NCBI GenBank assembly: GCA_002633005.1
Contig: NMRA01000651.1
Location: 56,096 to 120,095, forward strand
Length of the DNA stretch: 64,000 nucleotides
Reading direction: 5' to 3'
Source: Phoronis australis
Lineage: Eukaryota; Phoronida; Phoronidae
Shown: piece by piece, positions 1 through 10,417 of the stretch
Position numbering within the stretch: position 1 is the stretch's first letter
Layout: each line of letters begins with the position of its first letter
Notes under the pieces: model-generated
Databases searched by the model: none
The model's input: only the letters and a program-made list of their open reading frames with translations
What the model was told of the DNA's origin: nothing
Translations under genes and position numbers: made by a program

Positions 1-538
1 GCCCCACTTCCCGTGACGTCACAGTTAAGTCTCACATAATCTCGCGTTATTGTTATAAACTCGCAAAAGGCCTATTAAAGACAAGTATAAGTGGTGGCAT
101 TTTGGAAACGAACATTTGACTGACAAGACCGCAATGGCTCACCTTTGGCCTATTTAAAAATTGAGGTGATGAAGTCACATCACCTAGCGAGCGCAGTAAA
201 AATTGGAACGTGCGCAGTACAAAAATTTTGATTTCACGATTTTGGGAACTGAAATAGGGACTGCTCGAAGAAAAAGTTTCATAACGGGAGTATTTGTTCG
301 AGTTGGAAGGACTTAAACACATCGACAACCTCCTGAGGTGTTCCTCTATGCGCAAAAGGTATTTATAACAACGTGACTTTGATGGTTTAGTCGGTGCGAG
401 GCATAATTCGCTGAAAAGCTTCCGGCATACAGAGCGCCTATAGCCTCTGCATCGCCTCTGCTTCGGGCCAACAGAGGCGATGGTCATTGCCTAGGGTTGT
501 TTATGCGATGTATCTATTTGTCCCAGGCACTAACTGAC
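1..538. other. Unassigned sequence at left edge
   Basis: No recognisable gene. A 144-codon open frame on the - strand (487 down to 53) is the longest unbroken frame here. Its product is Ser/Arg-rich with no motif I recognise, and nothing around it suggests splicing or a promoter. It may be chance or part of an unidentified repeat. Confidence 0.3.
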
Positions 539-912
539 GGCACTAGTCGGATATAATGGACCCTAACTTATTCCAAATAAATCCACTAAATGTAGGTCTA
601 AATGAATGATTTTGGTATCTTTGCATTCCTCAGACATCTGGTAATCACAGCACGTGTTGTAGCAAATCACCGATAGATGGCGCTAGATACAGTAAGTTCC
701 CTGAAATGGCAGCTGATTTCACGATGCGCGTGGCTAAAGTGGACCGAATTCTGAATGGCGTAGTTATAGACTAGAGCAATAGAGGTCATGAAAAGGATTT
801 GTACAGATTGCCAGATGTCTGAGGAATGCAACGATACCAAAATCATTCATTTAGACCTACATTTAGTGGATTTATTTGGAATAAGTTAGGGTCCATTATA
901 TCCGACTAGTGC
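539..912. repeat. Foldback (palindromic) MITE-like element
   Basis: The arm 539-642 is repeated as its reverse complement at 806-912 with few mismatches, around a loop of about 160 bp. The outer ends read GGCACTAGTCGGATATAATG on the left and the complementary CATTATATCCGACTAGTGCC on the right. Arms of over 100 bp and the absence of coding sequence are typical of foldback or hairpin MITEs. No clear target duplication was found. Confidence 0.8.
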
Positions 913-1937
913 CCTAATCGACATCTGTTAGGCCAAAGGAAAAACGCAGCAGACAAATGGAACACGCTGGGTGCTTAACAGTTTCGGCCCACGCCTTGGT
1001 CATCAAAATATTGTTCACTTGTTTTTTTATTGCAACACAAAGTACTGAGCTCAACATTTATGTTGAAATTTTTGGTTAAGGCATTTTGAATTTATTTGAA
1101 GAAAATTAATATACTTGAATTGATAGAGAATGGCCACCAATAAAGTAAAACATTGACTTTATTTCACTATGTTGCAATTGTTACATACAACACAGCATGA
1201 CATAATCAAAAATAAAAGAAGAGATTGAGCAATAAAATTCAAATGCAACTTGGGTATTTATTTATTTATTTATGAATGCAGAAGCCTGTTAAAGATGAGA
1301 AAAAATCAAACAATACAATTATGGGTAATTTATTAGAACAATTGTATCGAGGTTCAATGATCATCTTTCGCCGACCAAGTCTCAAAGGGTTACAGTTCTG
1401 TTTTGGCTGACAAGGTGTTAACAGAGAATGAAGAGAAACTGAAAAGAAAAAGAAACAGCAGAGATAAGTGGTGTTAAGAACAACATGAGCAAAAAGTCAA
1501 ATAAAGAGGTCACAAATACAAAATAAGTAAGGTCTATCTGGAATAAAACAATTGCGATTTATTTTCCAGAACTGAAAGTCTAAATCAATTTTAATCGACT
1601 TAAAAATCGATATCATACTAGTAAAACGGTTTGTGGTTGAAGTAGAGTTGCTGTAAACCACTTACCACTATTTTCTTGGCCTTTTTCTGTGTGGTTTTCT
1701 GTTCATTCAAAAGGCGGCAGCATATGACGACTATAGGTGTCATTATAAAATGGCTGCCGAAAAGCAATGCACAGTTGAACAACTCGGCTTAAGTAAAAGA
1801 AAATGTTTGAATCAACGAATACTATATATTTGTAAGAGTTAAGTCAAATCCTATTCAGAGCATATCCTTGAAGTGGAATAATTGGGTGAGTACGACAACA
1901 AGCCGGTTTTATGCTTAGGCGAACGACCATTGGGTTC
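913..1937. other. Unassigned AT-rich spacer with possible LINE 3' tail
   Basis: No gene is visible. The tandem TTTA stretch near 1257-1273, read on the - strand as repeated AATA, resembles the simple-repeat tail of a CR1-like LINE 3' end. The sequence beside it (about 1275-1500) could be that LINE's 3' UTR, but no coding remnant supports it. Confidence 0.25.
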
Positions 1938-2129
1938 CCGAGTATACCTAGGTTTCAAAACCCCGCTCGCCAGCAGGGCAAGTGAGTCAGAAAATTTACT
2001 CGCCCAGCCTGAAGTTCAGGCGCCCGGCCGTTTGCGTGTGTTACCAATAAAAATCATCGTTTCCTGCGGTGATGTCGCCATCTATTAGGGCTACCGTATT
2101 CGCCCTAATTATGCTAATAAGCGGTTGGG

Positions 2130-4410
2130 GCCAATTTAGATCTTACAAAAACTTAAACGAAGAGCTTTTTATTGAGAGTTCCTTTTCACATTGCTCATCT
2201 CTTTGACGATGTAAACGACAGCTACTGGGCACATGAGCTGCTGCTAAATGAAGTGGTTAATGAACATGCCCCACTTAGGCTCAAGTATCCAAAATCTGCT
2301 CCACCTTTCCTCAACGGCAAACTACGTGAGGCATGTTAGGTGTTACAAAAAACGTATGCTCTCCAACAAATATACGTATGACAGTACAAGAAAGTGGGAA
2401 GCCTACCGTAAAATGAAACGAGCCAGCCTACGATTATATTTCTCAGACAGATGGAGCGAAGGCTCCAACTACAAAAATTTCTGGCCCACAGTCAAACCTT
2501 TCCTCTGAGAAAAAGGCCATACAACCGACACCACGACCATAATCTATGAAAATCAAACTATTTCACACCAGACAAAAGTATGCTCAGTCTTCAATGACTT
2601 CATAAACGTAGCCAAAGATTTAGGAAATTTGACCGACCCCACTAACGAGAAACACCCCAGCCTCCACGTTATTTCTAACAAAAGATGCTGATGTTTTTCA
2701 TTTTAAAAAGGTGTCTGCAATATCTATATTGGACTACATTAACTTGCTAAGCTCTCGGAAAGCTACTGGTATCGATAACATACCAGCCAGACTTCTTCAC
2801 CAATCATCAATCTCATAAACACAAGTTTCTCTTGCTCACAAATACTCGACCGTCTCAAACAAGCTCGCATTACCCCCATTCACAAGAAAAATGACCCTCT
2901 CTCCATCTCAAACTATAGACCCGTCAGTATATTACTAATAATCTCAAAAGTTTATGAACGTGTAATTTTCAACCAAATGTCCAACCATTTTGAATCTAAT
3001 AATCTTTTTAATGACTACCTTGGTGCCTTCCGTGTTGGCTTTAGTTGCAGCACTACCTTACTTTGCCTACTTTAAGACTGGCGTAAAGCCCAAGATGAAC
3101 AAAAATACACTGCAGCTGTACTCATGGATCTTTCTAAAGCTTTCGACTGCCTCCCTCACTCCCTTTTGATCTCCGAACTTAAAGCTTACAAATTTGATGA
3201 CAATGCCGTAGCCCTTCTTGGGAATTATCTCTCCAACAGGAAAAAACAAGTGAAACTAGGCCAACATTCAAGTGAATGGGGCCATGTTTACAAGGGAGTA
3301 CCCCAAGGATCCATCCTGGGACCCCTTCTCTTTAATATTTTCATCAATGTCATCTTCTTTGTGAAAAAATCTACAGTGGTCAACTACGCAGATGACAGCA
3401 CCCTCTCCTCCGACAGCAACCCACTCTCCATTACTGAAAGCCTAAGACAAGATAGTGAGTCACTCATCAACTGGTTCGCTGTAAATAGCATGCGAGCAAA
3501 TCCTGACAAATTCCAAGCAATCTGCATAGGGAAAAAATGAGCACATTCTGTAAAACCCTCTCTATTGGAAATTGCGAAATACCTTGTGATCCGAAAGTTA
3601 AACTTCTAGGAATAGCCATTGATACCAACCTATCTTTTGACTCCCATATTTCGAACATTTGCAAAAGAGCCTCACAACAAATAAACGTTCTAAGAAGAAT
3701 TGGACACCATCTTACGATAAAGGGTAGACTTGCCATTTTTTACTCCTTCGTCCTGTCAAATTTCAAATACTGCCCCCTCTCTTGGGATTTTTGCTCGAAA
3801 GAAAATACAATCAAACTAGAAAAACTTCAGCTCAGAGCCCTACGTTTTGTTTACAATGATGACATTAGCACGCACGACCAACTACTCTCTTTAGCTAGCA
3901 AACCACCCCTTCACCTACACAGACTTCGACTTATTGCAATAGAAGTATTTAAAATCCTTCATGGTGAATCACCCAAGACACTTTCTTCACTTGTAAAGAA
4001 ACAAGAAAACAATTACTCCTTTCGCTACAGCAACCTTCTAGCTTTTCCTCAAGTTAAATCTGTTAAATATGGAAAACGATCTTTTCGCTTCGGGGCTGCT
4101 CGGGTTTGGAACAGTCTACTGAATCTGTTGCGCACAACAGAGTCTTTCACCATTTTCCGTGGACTGATTCGGACCTGGACTGGCCCTATATGCAGCTGTT
4201 ATTGTTTATGCTCATTTGACCCTAGCTAGTACATAGCTTAGCGATTACGACACTTTACTTTTATTTACAATTATATCTCTGTGTTATTCTCTACCTCTAG
4301 CTTAAGTTCCATTTTCTTTGTGTTTTTCTGTTAAATTTAATGTTGTAGTAATAGCCCAACTGGCTAATGTTAATCTCCGAATGACGTTAAATAAAGTATC
4401 TTGAATCTTG
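2130..4410 (+). pseudogene. CR1/L2-like non-LTR retrotransposon, 5'-truncated, ORF2 remnant
   Basis: Broken ORF2 of a non-LTR retrotransposon. At 2180-2510 there are fragments of the linker upstream of the RT (WAHELLLNEVVNEHAPLRLK, then TRKWEAYRKMKRA). At 2880-3060 the RT fingers are visible only across stops and frameshifts. The frame 3124-3540 carries the RT core: MDLSKAFDCL with the first catalytic Asp, KGVPQGSILGPLLFN, and the YADD box within VNYADDSTL. A one-base-overlap frame at 3537-4229 gives the thumb and C-terminal region (KVKLLGIAIDTNLSFDSHI, GKRSFRFGAARVWNSL, RTWTGPICSC). No endonuclease domain is present, so the copy is 5'-truncated. The 3' end has AATAAA near 4390 followed by a short repeated TCTTGA/ATCTTG tail typical of CR1-like elements. 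It lies inside TIR element copy A. Confidence 0.88.
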
Positions 4411-5157
4411 GGACGCTTAAAAAAATTTGTTTCGGAAGGGGTGCGCTTATTGTAGGCTAAGGCGGTTGAAACCCGGTCACCGAAACGAGTGAAATCGGAA
4501 GCTACAACTGTAAGAGTCATCAAATTTACTCCCTGTGACATATCTGTAACCTATGACAGACTTTTTACAAAACAGTGGTGCATTGCTATCAAACTTCGTT
4601 GTTAAATTACGATCTTTTTTCAAAAAATTGTGCTGAAATCCCAGGGCGAAAACTTGCCAACTGATGCGTGGCTGCCTCGCGATCGTTAGGGCAACTTAAA
4701 TTCTTGAATAAAAACACAGTTTCGACTCAGTAAATTACGTGAATTCCTCCTTAAGTTTTCCAAAAAGCGTCCCTAAGATTTTTAAGTTCTTTGGAGTCGG
4801 AATCTAACTGCAGATTAAGTCCAAATCTGCGCTAGATCGCAACCCACAACACGACGAAAATCTGGACGAACACACATGTTGATGTCACGTGACGTTTGAA
4901 CTTAATCTGCAGGTGTGCTCCGAGTGAGCAAGCGCATGCGTGTCATCAGAGTTCATTTGCTAGAGTAAAAGGGCCTACATGTATTTAGCGCACGCTTCTT
5001 GACCACATCCTTTTTACAATGGTCAAATTTTGATGCGCGGTTTTTACGTGAACGAAGTAATCTGGATTCCTGTTGGGGGTGAAGATCTGAGTGTACGAGA
5101 AAGATACAATACAATCCCGTTGACAAGTACACTGCATCTGTTCTGAAAGGCCTAACC

Positions 5158-5478
5158 ACATAGGCGGATTTGGGGTGGGGCATGGGGCCCAGCCCTCCCC
5201 CCACTTGGCAGAATCATGAAGCAGCCACAGCGTGAAGCTTGAGGAAATATTGAGTTCAGTAACTAGCACCGGTAGCGGATGAAGGGGGAGGGGCTCAGAC
5301 CCCCATCGGAATCGTGTTTCCTTTTTTTAGTCCGCAGATAGATTTTCTGAACGGGAGGTCCACATCCCCAGCCCCCGCAACTTTCGGGCCGCTTACAAGT
5401 GCACATACCATCGCGCTTTGCCCAATTCCCCGAGGAAACATGTTGGGCCCCCTTTATGGTATCCTAGATCCGCCACTG
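5158..5478. mobile_element. Short MITE with TAGGCGGATTT ends
   Basis: The left end reads CATAGGCGGATTTGGGG and the right end ATCCTAGATCCGCCACTG, an imperfect terminal inverted pair. The block is missing from the matching place in copy B of the host element, where AAGGCCTGACCATAGT runs straight through near 46470. Here the flanks read CCTAACCA and TGACCATAG, which suggests a short target duplication around ACCA. A longer relative is at 60714-61540. Confidence 0.75.
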
Positions 5479-6255
5479 TGACCATAGTGGGACACGTTCC
5501 TCGCAAGATCAGCAAAGCATTTGCGTTCTTTTTGAAGCACTGCGGAAGTTTGAAGTGTACAATCACGACTAAATTCCGGCATAGCGGCAAGGCTCGTGGT
5601 CTAGAAATTCCGCGCACAATGATTTTTCAGGACTGTCGTATATTATTGATAAATTGAAGACATTACTGTAGAATTTTCGAACTGTAGGTAATGCATTTTT
5701 TCGCATATGTACACATTCATGGACTGGGCGCTTATTTTAGCCTGATTTTTAGTCTGAAAACGCGTGGGGGCGCTTATAGGGGCATAGGGGCTACGCAATT
5801 ACGGTGATTGCTGTGTTTTGAATGTTATGATTCATAAAATAATTTTATCTAAAATGACGTACATTGCCATTGGTTATTACAATAAGAAATCAGATCCAAG
5901 AAATATGGTATTTCACTTGTGAGCACATGGACCAGTCTTCCACCTTCCCCCCTTTTTCTTCGTTTCGGACTAGTCCACAAATTCCTGTGTGCACGACCAC
6001 ACACTGTGATCTTTTGTCTAGACGAATCTCGTAACGGGTGATATCTATCGAGTCGGTAGGAGTGCACTGCGCTGATGTTTTTTACTGCCGAAATTGCTGA
6101 CGAAATTGAACCTTAAATTCATGATAAAAACAGCACAAGGAGGAGAAAATTTATTCATGTTCGTTTGGGAGACGCTTCCTGGGCGACTGGCATGTCAACT
6201 TCTACTCGCCCAGCACCATTTTACTCGCATTGGCGAGTGGCTAAGTATATCTCTG

Positions 6256-6456
6256 AGTCAAAGGCAATGTCAATCATTGTAGGGAAATGACAAAAATTTT
6301 CGTTTTCCACATTTAGCAAAGAATTTGGCACCATTGTAAAGAACACTTCACAAGCTTCCAATGGTATATTAATTAACTTTCTATGTCAACTGGTTCGAAA
6401 GTTATTGCAGTTTTAAAGAAGAAAATTGCACCCGTGTAATTGTCTGTACATATAAA
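6256..6456. other. Spacer
   Basis: Short unassigned AT-rich spacer between the composite element and the next foldback. Nothing recognisable. Confidence 0.3.
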
Positions 6457-7086
6457 ACTACAAGGTATGACACTCGGGACTAGAAATTCCACAGGTGTTC
6501 CCATTCAGCCGTCCATATCAAATACATAACTCAATAAATTTACACAAAATGGGTTCAACAAACCATAAGCAATTGTTCTTTCTTATAATACCATTCACAA
6601 TGTCCTGACTCCTGCTCCAGCTAGTTCGCAAGAAATTCGCAGTCAAAGCACAAAAATGTTCCCAAAAATCCCAAACACACCTTGAACTTTGACGGTTCGA
6701 GGTCAAAGACGGTACGGAAATTACTGATGAGTTACGGATGGGCGACTAAGTGTAAATCGTGACTTTATGTGACAAACCGGGTGTAGATTGTTACTTTATG
6801 CGACAAACTGGTAATTTCCGTACCATCCTTGACTGCGAACCGTCAAAGTTCGAGGTGTGTTTGGGCTTTTTGGGAACACTTTTGTGCTTTGACAATTTGA
6901 CTGCGAATTTCTTGCGAACTCGTTGGAGCAGGACACCATGAATGGTATTTTAAGAAAGAGCAATTGCTCATGGGTTGTTGAACCCATTTTGTGTAAATTT
7001 ATTGAGTTATGTGTTTGATATGGATGGCTAAATCGAAGCACCCGTGTAATTTCTAGTCCCGAGTGTCACACCTGACCTTGTAGTAT
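6457..7086. repeat. Large foldback element
   Basis: The left arm 6457-6726 is matched by its reverse complement at 6810-7086. Examples are ACACTCGGGACTAGAAATT against AATTTCTAGTCCCGAGTGT at the outside and GGTACGGAAATTAC against GTAATTTCCGTACC at the inside. The arms are about 270 bp with scattered mismatches and small indels, around an 83-bp loop. Within the loop the phrase TGTGACAAACCGGGTGTAG is partly repeated. Frames inside are products of the palindrome and not evidence of a gene. Confidence 0.85.
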
Positions 7087-7771
7087 TCTATGTAGTATAT
7101 TGGGGACGATCAGAAGCTGAGGACGCCTGTGCCCTGGCCTAGGCTTAGCCAGCCAGCTATAGTCAAGTGACCTAATTATCGGACGTATTGGCACATTTTG
7201 CATTATATTTAATTGAAAAATCTACGGATTGTTGTAAATTCTTTGAAATAAAGACTAACCTTTGCGGAATTATTCTGTTACTATATCGTGTCACCGTAAG
7301 CCACGTTTATGTTCTGACTGATCTTTAAAAAACACAACTGGCAAACCTCCGGAGAACCTAAGTATCGGACACCATGTTTCTCCGTACGCCACCAGTCATG
7401 TGGTGTTGGGTGTGACCTTTCCTGGGCTCTTCTGTCGTCAGGGGTCCCACCAGACCAACACCAACGTTACGTTATGAAAGGACATCACAGCCGAGACTGA
7501 CGTCAACATTTACTACAATTCATTCCAACTCTAACAAATACATCCGTAATTAAACAGGGTTAAGCATAAGTTGCAGAAATGTTCCAGCATATCCTACAGC
7601 CTGTATAATACATGCTTTAGGATATGCCATCATCTAGCTGGCTGATTGCCCTCACATGTGTTTTACCAATGGACAGTTAGCCCTAGGAGCCGAGTTAAAT
7701 TTTGAATGAAAATATACGGAGATCAGAGAGTTCATCAAGTTCTGACTTACCTGTAAATAAGAAGAGGCAGT
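7087..7771. other. Unassigned spacer
   Basis: No gene or known repeat seen. A short imperfect hairpin sits at about 7587-7626 (GCATATCCTA ... TAGGATATGC). Confidence 0.3.
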
Positions 7772-7842
7772 GTGAACTAGTTGGATAGGTGTCTGCTTCC
7801 TTTAAGCTCATTGTCGTGTATTTGAGTCCCACTGGGGCACAC
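7772..7842 (+). repeat. Possible degenerate tRNA-derived SINE
   Basis: AACTAGTTGGATAGG resembles a pol III A box, and TGTATTTGAGTCCCAC about 45 bp later resembles a B box (GGTTCGANTCC with changes). The spacing fits a tRNA-like head, but the fold is poor, so it is a weak call. Confidence 0.3.
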
Positions 7843-7979
7843 TGCTTGACCCTTGAGTCAGTCCACTAGCTCCTCAGATCGGTTTTATCTGTTTATAAAG
7901 CATGAAAATGGTTTCAGGAGATCAGTACAATGGGTCTATCCGAGCGGCCTACGCATGTCTGGTACAACGTGTTCCAGAC

Positions 7980-8290
7980 CGCTTACAATTATTTTTTACC
8001 TGTCAATAAACTTTGCCCTTTTTATGTGCCCACATATTCATGTATGGGTGCTCAGTGTCGTCATCTTTGTCTGGGTGTCAGCCGTCTGCTGCTGTATCTC
8101 TTAAACCCCTTGCAAAATTTTATTGAAATTTGGCAGATGTATTCCTATGAAACTGACGATGTAGGAAGATGAAATTTGGACCGATCCGACCACCTCTGTG
8201 CCCCCTAGTGGCAATATTACTTTTTTACAATTGCATCTGTATCTTTGGAGATCCTTGATGAAATTTAAAGCTACAGATTTTTATTAAGGA
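7980..8290 (+). repeat. Dispersed modular repeat (family R), copy
   Basis: It starts with TTTTTATGTGCCCACATATT, then a GTCTGCTGCTGTATCTCTTA phrase, then AAATTTGGCAGATGTATTCC and CCCCTAGTGGCAATATTAC. The same ordered phrases recur at 23965, 57105 and 58025. Sub-units of about 150-180 bp end with the CCTAGTGGCAATTTT phrase. No coding potential is conserved across copies. Confidence 0.65.
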
Positions 8291-8348
8291 GACAATACCA
8301 TTCCATTTTCAAAGGGATTTGACATTACAAGATCTAAAACCAGGTTAA

Positions 8349-10018
8349 AGGAGAATGCCACCTGATTTAATAAGTCTTTTTTGCCGTCTTAATCGGTCTA
8401 TATCTACATTGCCTCGCATACGGTCGACCTTACCTTGCCAAGAGGTGTCGCATTAACCTGTGAGGAAGGTGAGAAACGACGCTAGCGACGTCAGTGGTTC
8501 ATATGCAGAGTGAATGCCGCTATGTTGCGGTGCATCGTTCCCGCTTGTCCGAACTAACGAACTAAGCAGCTGCGAGGAAAGTGGGTATATCGTTTTTTTT
8601 ACTTCCTCGAGAGTCCAAAATGCGAAGTGGCTCATGGTAGTGAAGAATGAAATGTACGTTGTAAATAGCATTTATGAGGCCGTGAAACATCTCCGTGTCT
8701 GTGGCCGGCAGACGTCGACAGTGCCTGACGAATGCCGGCTTACCAAATAACTCCATACGTTCCGTTGTGTGAGCTTGTTCACGGCGCAACTCTAGTATTT
8801 CTTCATCACTGTATTCCTGTTCGAATTGATAGCCTGTAAAACTTAACGATCCACCTGCGAAGTCGGGACTGATGAGCTCTAGCTCGTCCTAAGTCGGGAT
8901 TGCGAGTTGCCATGTTGGCGTTTATTACTGAGCGTTCTGTTTCAAATGAATTATTCTCACCCTAACCAATACTTATATAAAACTGAAACAAAGTGTCTCA
9001 TTAGATGCAATTTGTAATGCCTTTGGAGTGTTCGTGAGTGCAAATGATTTGAGAAGCTAGCAATGAATAAATCACTGCGTTACCGGCTTTAGGTGCAATA
9101 AAACTAATTGACGGGACCGAGGCCATGTGAGCTCATGCTTAGTGTTTGCTGGCAAAAACTGTTGTGAAACAATTCGATTTCCATCCCACGGCCAGATGTT
9201 AGTGGAATCTTTATTTCCTTTTACATTACTCAAATAATGATTGTCAATGTACATTTTATGCCCTGACGGTGCTGTGGCCAAAGCGGAACTTGAATTCGTG
9301 GCCCCGGATGAGTAAGTAGATTTGCAGTTTCGTGGCTAATTCACCAACATAATCACATGCACATTACTTTCGCTCACTAGTATAGTATTTTCTTGACTGG
9401 AAGTTTAGTTTTCACTGAACTTTGGCTGGTTTATGTTCATGATATCTGATCAGTTTCCGAGCCACTCACTTGCCGGGATAATCCGGCCGGCCGTGACGGG
9501 CCTGATCGGGCTCCGAGCCACTGGCCAGGATAACAAGCGTTATGTGTTTAGAACTCAAAAAATCACAAGTCTAAACAACACAGATCTAGGTTCTCCTGTC
9601 TGTATCTCATGGAAAATACTTTTGAAAAATTATCTCCGAACAGACCCCAAACTCCTGCTACGGACCTTATTGGCCTGCCGAACTTTGCAGGCTACGGTGT
9701 GTCCAAATACCAATAAATCCGTAAGAGCAAAATAAAACAACACATTTTTATAAGAACTCGGTGTATTTTTAAGGTTTTTACATCGAAGTTTGATGATTTA
9801 TTGGTGTTAAATGATGACTTCAAGCGATAAGCTCACATCAGGAACCCGTGTTGTGAACTGCTGAACAGACCGTGTGAAACCGATGACGTCATTGTATAAT
9901 TTCAACACCTCCGTCTGCCGTCAGGTGTCAGGTAACGCAACCGTACGTGTCATTATGGAGTAGAACTACTCGATCTAAATTGATACAAATTAGGTTGTTT
10001 TTAGGTTGGCATTCTCCT
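8349..10018. mobile_element. Kolobok-like DNA transposon copy, TTAA-flanked
   Basis: The terminal inverted repeats AGGAGAATGCCACCT (left) and AGGTTGGCATTCTCCT (right) are each flanked directly by TTAA (8345-8348 and 10019-10022). A TTAA target duplication together with THAP-finger coding remains just inside the left end is the combination known for Kolobok-type transposons. The element is about 1.67 kb with no intact transposase. A second, right-truncated copy starts at 62220. Confidence 0.75.
8515..8745 (+). pseudogene. THAP zinc-finger remnant of the Kolobok-like element
   Basis: Sequence matching the better-kept THAP frame at 62401. The start encodes CIVPACPN (first two Cys of a C2CH finger), then the frame is broken by a stop and indels. 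VKHLRVCGR near 8680-8710 retains the third Cys, but the following His is lost because the bases after it differ from copy 2. It is non-functional. Confidence 0.6.
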
Positions 10019-10268
10019 TTAAAGTGTTCAGACTGTAGTTATAACCCTTAAATCAGTTTTCCACTTTGATGTGAAAGTGAAGAGGTTTTAAATATGGATC
10101 CTACAATTTTGAGTCTTGCCTCAGTGGGTTCTTACCTAGTTCAGGAGACTCCAGGCGTATGCGTAACCACACAACATTTTTAAAATGAATGGATTAAAAA
10201 AGAGCAATTTAGAAAATAAAATCTATACTCTGACCCTTATTTTTAGGTAAGAAGACATACATACAGTG

Positions 10269-10417
10269 ATGACATCGATCATTAAATTGCAACCCCTCTC
10301 AGGGGCTATGGATGAGGGGCCCTTGGCATATATTCTTCAAGTTGATGAATTTCGATTTCTACTTGACGCAGGATGGAATGAAGACTTTAGTCAGGAACAC
10401 ATGGAAAATTTAAAGAG
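10269..10417 (+). CDS. CPSF2: CPSF2 exon 1 (residues 1-49)
   Basis: The start codon at 10269 gives [12 protein letters not shown], matching the conserved CPSF2 N terminus. It ends AAAGAG before GTAAGC, phase 2. An acceptor-like ATACATACAG lies 2 bp before the ATG, so a 5' UTR intron is possible. Confidence 0.93.

Larger units (their letters stand above)
1938..6255. mobile_element. Composite TIR DNA element, copy A, interrupted by two insertions
   Basis: This is the same non-autonomous element as at 45530-47257. Both start with a block like GGRTATACCYAGGTTTCAAAACC followed by Gly/Ala-poor, CTCGCC-rich subterminal sequence, and end with the inverted form ...CTAAGTATATCYCTG. Aligned by eye, copy A has homology at 1938-2125 and resumes at 4410-6255. 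Two blocks absent from the other copy interrupt it: a LINE at about 2130-4410 and a 320-bp MITE at 5158-5478. An inner TIR element (ACCGTATTCGCCCTAAT start near 2093, inverted end near 5800) also occurs alone at 35955, so the family itself looks composite. No transposase frame is visible. Confidence 0.75.

Noticed and set aside
53-487. 144-codon - strand frame as a gene
   Set aside because: No recognisable domain, no splice or promoter context; chance cannot be excluded.
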